This document shows, one piece after another, positions 61,026 to 62,573 of a DNA stretch of 62,573 bases (position 1 is its first letter; the number at the start of each line of letters is the position of its first letter). Source of the stretch: Allochromatium palmeri (GTDB lineage Bacteria; Pseudomonadota; Gammaproteobacteria; Chromatiales; Chromatiaceae); contig NZ_WNKT01000022.1 in assembly GCF_009720725.1 (NCBI RefSeq), forward strand, positions 1-62,573, written 5' to 3'. The position numbers were made by a program, and so were the translations under genes. A model generated the notes under the pieces. That model was not told where the DNA came from and ran no database searches. It saw only the letters and a list, made by a program, of their open reading frames with translations.

Positions 61026-61664
61026 TCACAGCACCAGATTGATCTCGGGGGGCGGCGGCGGCAGATCCTCCAGCCCCGTGACCTCCTTCCGAGCCTGATC
61101 GACCTTCTGACTGTCGGTGGCGATCGAGGCCGAGACCCATTTGAAGAACGCCTTGATGGTGTTGGAGTCAGCGGTGTCCAGGGCCACCACCACCTCGGTG
61201 ATGCGCTTGAGCACCGAGGTATCGGCGTCCTGACCGGCCGCGCAGGCGACGATGACACCGGTACGCACCTGCCGGAGCCGGTCGAGACCCGGCTGCCAGT
61301 CGTCGGTCGGCGATCCATCGGTCATGATGAAAATCAGCGGCTTCCAGTCGCCCTTGGCCTCGGGCGTGGTCCTGGCGACCTCGGATTCGATGCGCTCGGC
61401 CAGCAGCCGCAGGGCATCACCCAGCGCCGTGGTGCCGTTGGGTTTCAGCAGCGGCGGTTGGAAACTCGGCAGCTCGGTCAGCGGGACCAGTTGCCGGGCC
61501 TCGCTGTCGAAGGTGATCACCGAGAGAAAGGCCGTCTCCAGCGCATAGGGATCCTGGCGCAGCGTCGAGACCAGGAGCTGTACGCCGTTCTTCACCGCCT
61601 CGATCGGCTCGCCGCTCATCGAGTAGGACGTGTCGAGCAACAGATAGACCGGAAGTCTTCGCAT
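61026..61664 (-). CDS. TerY-type vWA protein, first gene of the Ter operon
   Basis: This 212-aa vWA protein has the MIDAS DTSYSMSGEP, TDGSPTDDW and the FFKWVSASIATDSQ and LPPPPPEINLVL end. It starts the operon terY-terD-terY-terY(Zn)-PP2C-kinase, with gaps of 2-46 bases and all genes on the minus strand. The promoter must lie in 61665-61790, where GATCGTTTGAGCGATC forms an inverted repeat near 61687-61702. It is clearly paralogous to the gene at 59714-60355. Confidence 0.92.
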   Translation of the reverse strand: MRRLPVYLLLDTSYSMSGEPIEAVKNGVQLLVSTLRQDPYALETAFLSVITFDSEARQLVPLTELPSFQPPLLKPNGTTALGDALRLLAERIESEVARTTPEAKGDWKPLIFIMTDGSPTDDWQPGLDRLRQVRTGVIVACAAGQDADTSVLKRITEVVVALDTADSNTIKAFFKWVSASIATDSQKVDQARKEVTGLEDLPPPPPEINLVL

Positions 61665-61792
61665 CGATGTGCTTCTCCATCGTGTTGATCGTTTGAGCGA
61701 TCGCCTAAACGTAGCACAGATTTGGCCATGGCCAAGGGGCTGGAGTCCAGCCTGGGATCCAGATCAATCTCAGTGGAGAATGCGCGCCCGGC

Positions 61793-62095
61793 TCAGGCGT
61801 ACTCGTCGACGCCCCGGAACGACTGGAGATCGTCGCGCTGTTCCAAACGCTGAGTCGCTTCATAGGTGGCCACGGCGTTCTGGGCATAGCCGTCGGCCAT
61901 CATTCTGACCGGGGGGCTGTAGGACCGGCGATACTGAGCGTCCTCGGGCTTGCCGGCCTGCGCGACCGGCCGCTCGGTCAGGGGCGTGGTGTCGGTCCTG
62001 GAGACCGGCGGCGGCACAAGCGGTAGCGTCCGCTCCCAGGCTGGATCGGAAACGTTGGAGTAAAACTGCGAGGCCGAAGAACCGAGGATCTGCAT
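61793..62095 (-). CDS. Hypothetical protein
   Basis: This is about 100 aa from the ATG at 62095 (the frame is open to 62110). It has a Pro-rich middle and a C-terminal helix ending DDLQSFRGVDEYA. Short proteins with a similar YxATQRLEQRDxLxSxxGVDxYA-like ending seem common in Chromatiaceae and other gammaproteobacteria, but I cannot name a function. It precedes the Ter operon on the same strand by 128 bases. Confidence 0.6.
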   Translation of the reverse strand: MQILGSSASQFYSNVSDPAWERTLPLVPPPVSRTDTTPLTERPVAQAGKPEDAQYRRSYSPPVRMMADGYAQNAVATYEATQRLEQRDDLQSFRGVDEYA

Positions 62096-62279
62096 CGGAC
62101 GCCATGACACAGGTTGAGTTACACCAGGACATGGAGCTGGCGTATCGAAAATCGAACCTATCTCAGATACAAGATAGGCTACAGCTTAGCTCAACAGGTA
62201 AACTTTTATTCGGAAATCGCCTTAACTTAATGGCAGTGACCCCGCACAGCCCTATCAGCGCCCGCAGGTTAAACCTCGA

Positions 62280-62573
62280 CTAGGCCGGGATGCGTAATTT
62301 CTCTTCCTCTGGATCGAGCGTAGTTTTGGTCCAGAGTCGGTCAGCGATGGCGAAGGGATCGGCATTGATGGTGTGAACAAAGTGGTTGACCCGTTGAACC
62401 AATTCCTCGGCCGTGGCGTGACAATGATGGTAGGTGACCTCCTCGCGTAACCATCGCCACAGCGCTTCCACCGGCATGAAGTCTGGACTATAGGCAGGCA
62501 ACGGTTGGAGGGTGATCGACAGCTCCTGAGCGAGCTCGCGCACGGCCCCGGCGCGATGATAGGAGGCGCCATC
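62280..62573 (-). CDS. IS630-family transposase, C-terminal part (cut by the window edge)
   Basis: The reading frame enters from the right edge as DGASYHRAGAVRELAQEL and continues to a stop at 62280 (98 residues visible). LPAYSPDFMPVEALWRWLR is the typical end of the DDE domain, with the last catalytic Glu in PVE. It is the only transposase seen. The 150 bases before it (62111-62279) are AT-richer and hold no gene; they may include the element end. I cannot see the second end or target duplication. Confidence 0.9.
   Translation of the reverse strand, partial: DGASYHRAGAVRELAQELSITLQPLPAYSPDFMPVEALWRWLREEVTYHHCHATAEELVQRVNHFVHTINADPFAIADRLWTKTTLDPEEEKLRIPA

Overview
The window looks like chromosomal DNA of a GC-rich, nitrogen-fixing gammaproteobacterium, most likely a purple sulfur bacterium of the Chromatiaceae (Allochromatium/Thiocystis-like). 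That placement is inferred from the gene mix: nifV-nifW-nifZ-nifM, an EAL-HDOD protein, DUF2782 next to rep/polA, tandem DUF1703-type ATPase/nuclease genes, and phosphoketolase. Both strands are densely coded. I saw no rRNA, tRNA or CRISPR array. The only transposase is an IS630-type fragment cut by the right edge.

Layout. 0.2-5.4 kb: signalling genes (a hybrid kinase lacking its phosphoacceptor His, an MCP and a diguanylate cyclase). 5.4-11 kb: a small ORF, an AsrA-like Lon protease and a divergent Ca2+-type P-ATPase. 11-14.6 kb: two near-identical AAA/PD-(D/E)XK genes in tandem. 14.6-18.7 kb: an ABC-2 exporter pair and sucCD. 18.8-23.4 kb: a PilS-like kinase without pilR, an ORF-less HEARO/omega-RNA-like element, and glgP. 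23.4-28.4 kb: a perfect CRP-type palindrome with a structured leader ahead of a PIN-domain gene, an ACP-acyl-AMP ligase-acyltransferase fusion, and an amrS-like radical SAM gene. 28.4-28.65 kb: an intergenic stretch that reads as an NtrC/sigma54-dependent small RNA gene. 28.65-33.3 kb: hicB with a 5'-truncated hicA, then a NifA/sigma54 promoter and nifV-TPR-nifW-nifZ-nifM, converging on a hemerythrin-like gene. 33.7-42.1 kb: Trm112, rapA, a CHASE-PAS histidine kinase and polA. 42.15-42.34 kb: a three-hairpin small RNA candidate directly downstream of polA, with a sigma-E-type promoter, in the position of Spot 42/ErsA. 42.5-52.7 kb: a hypothetical gene, a PilZ gene, DUF2782, rep, dusA, an EamA transporter, EAL-HDOD, an APH/P-loop fusion, DUF2892, rimO and a 45-aa Cys-rich membrane peptide. 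52.85-55.2 kb: phosphoketolase. 55.2-61.7 kb: a six-gene minus-strand Ter operon (terY, terD, terY, terY with zinc ribbon, PP2C, kinase), i.e. a TerY-phosphorylation triad. 61.8-62.57 kb: a small ORF and the IS630 fragment.

The most interesting features are non-coding: two small RNA candidates with complete promoter-to-terminator architecture and C-rich, anti-Shine-Dalgarno-like loops, and a stand-alone HEARO element whose last hairpin abuts the glgP ribosome binding site. The Ter operon is the strongest candidate for a multi-gene system. All functional calls rest on motif recognition by eye; no database search or folding program was run.
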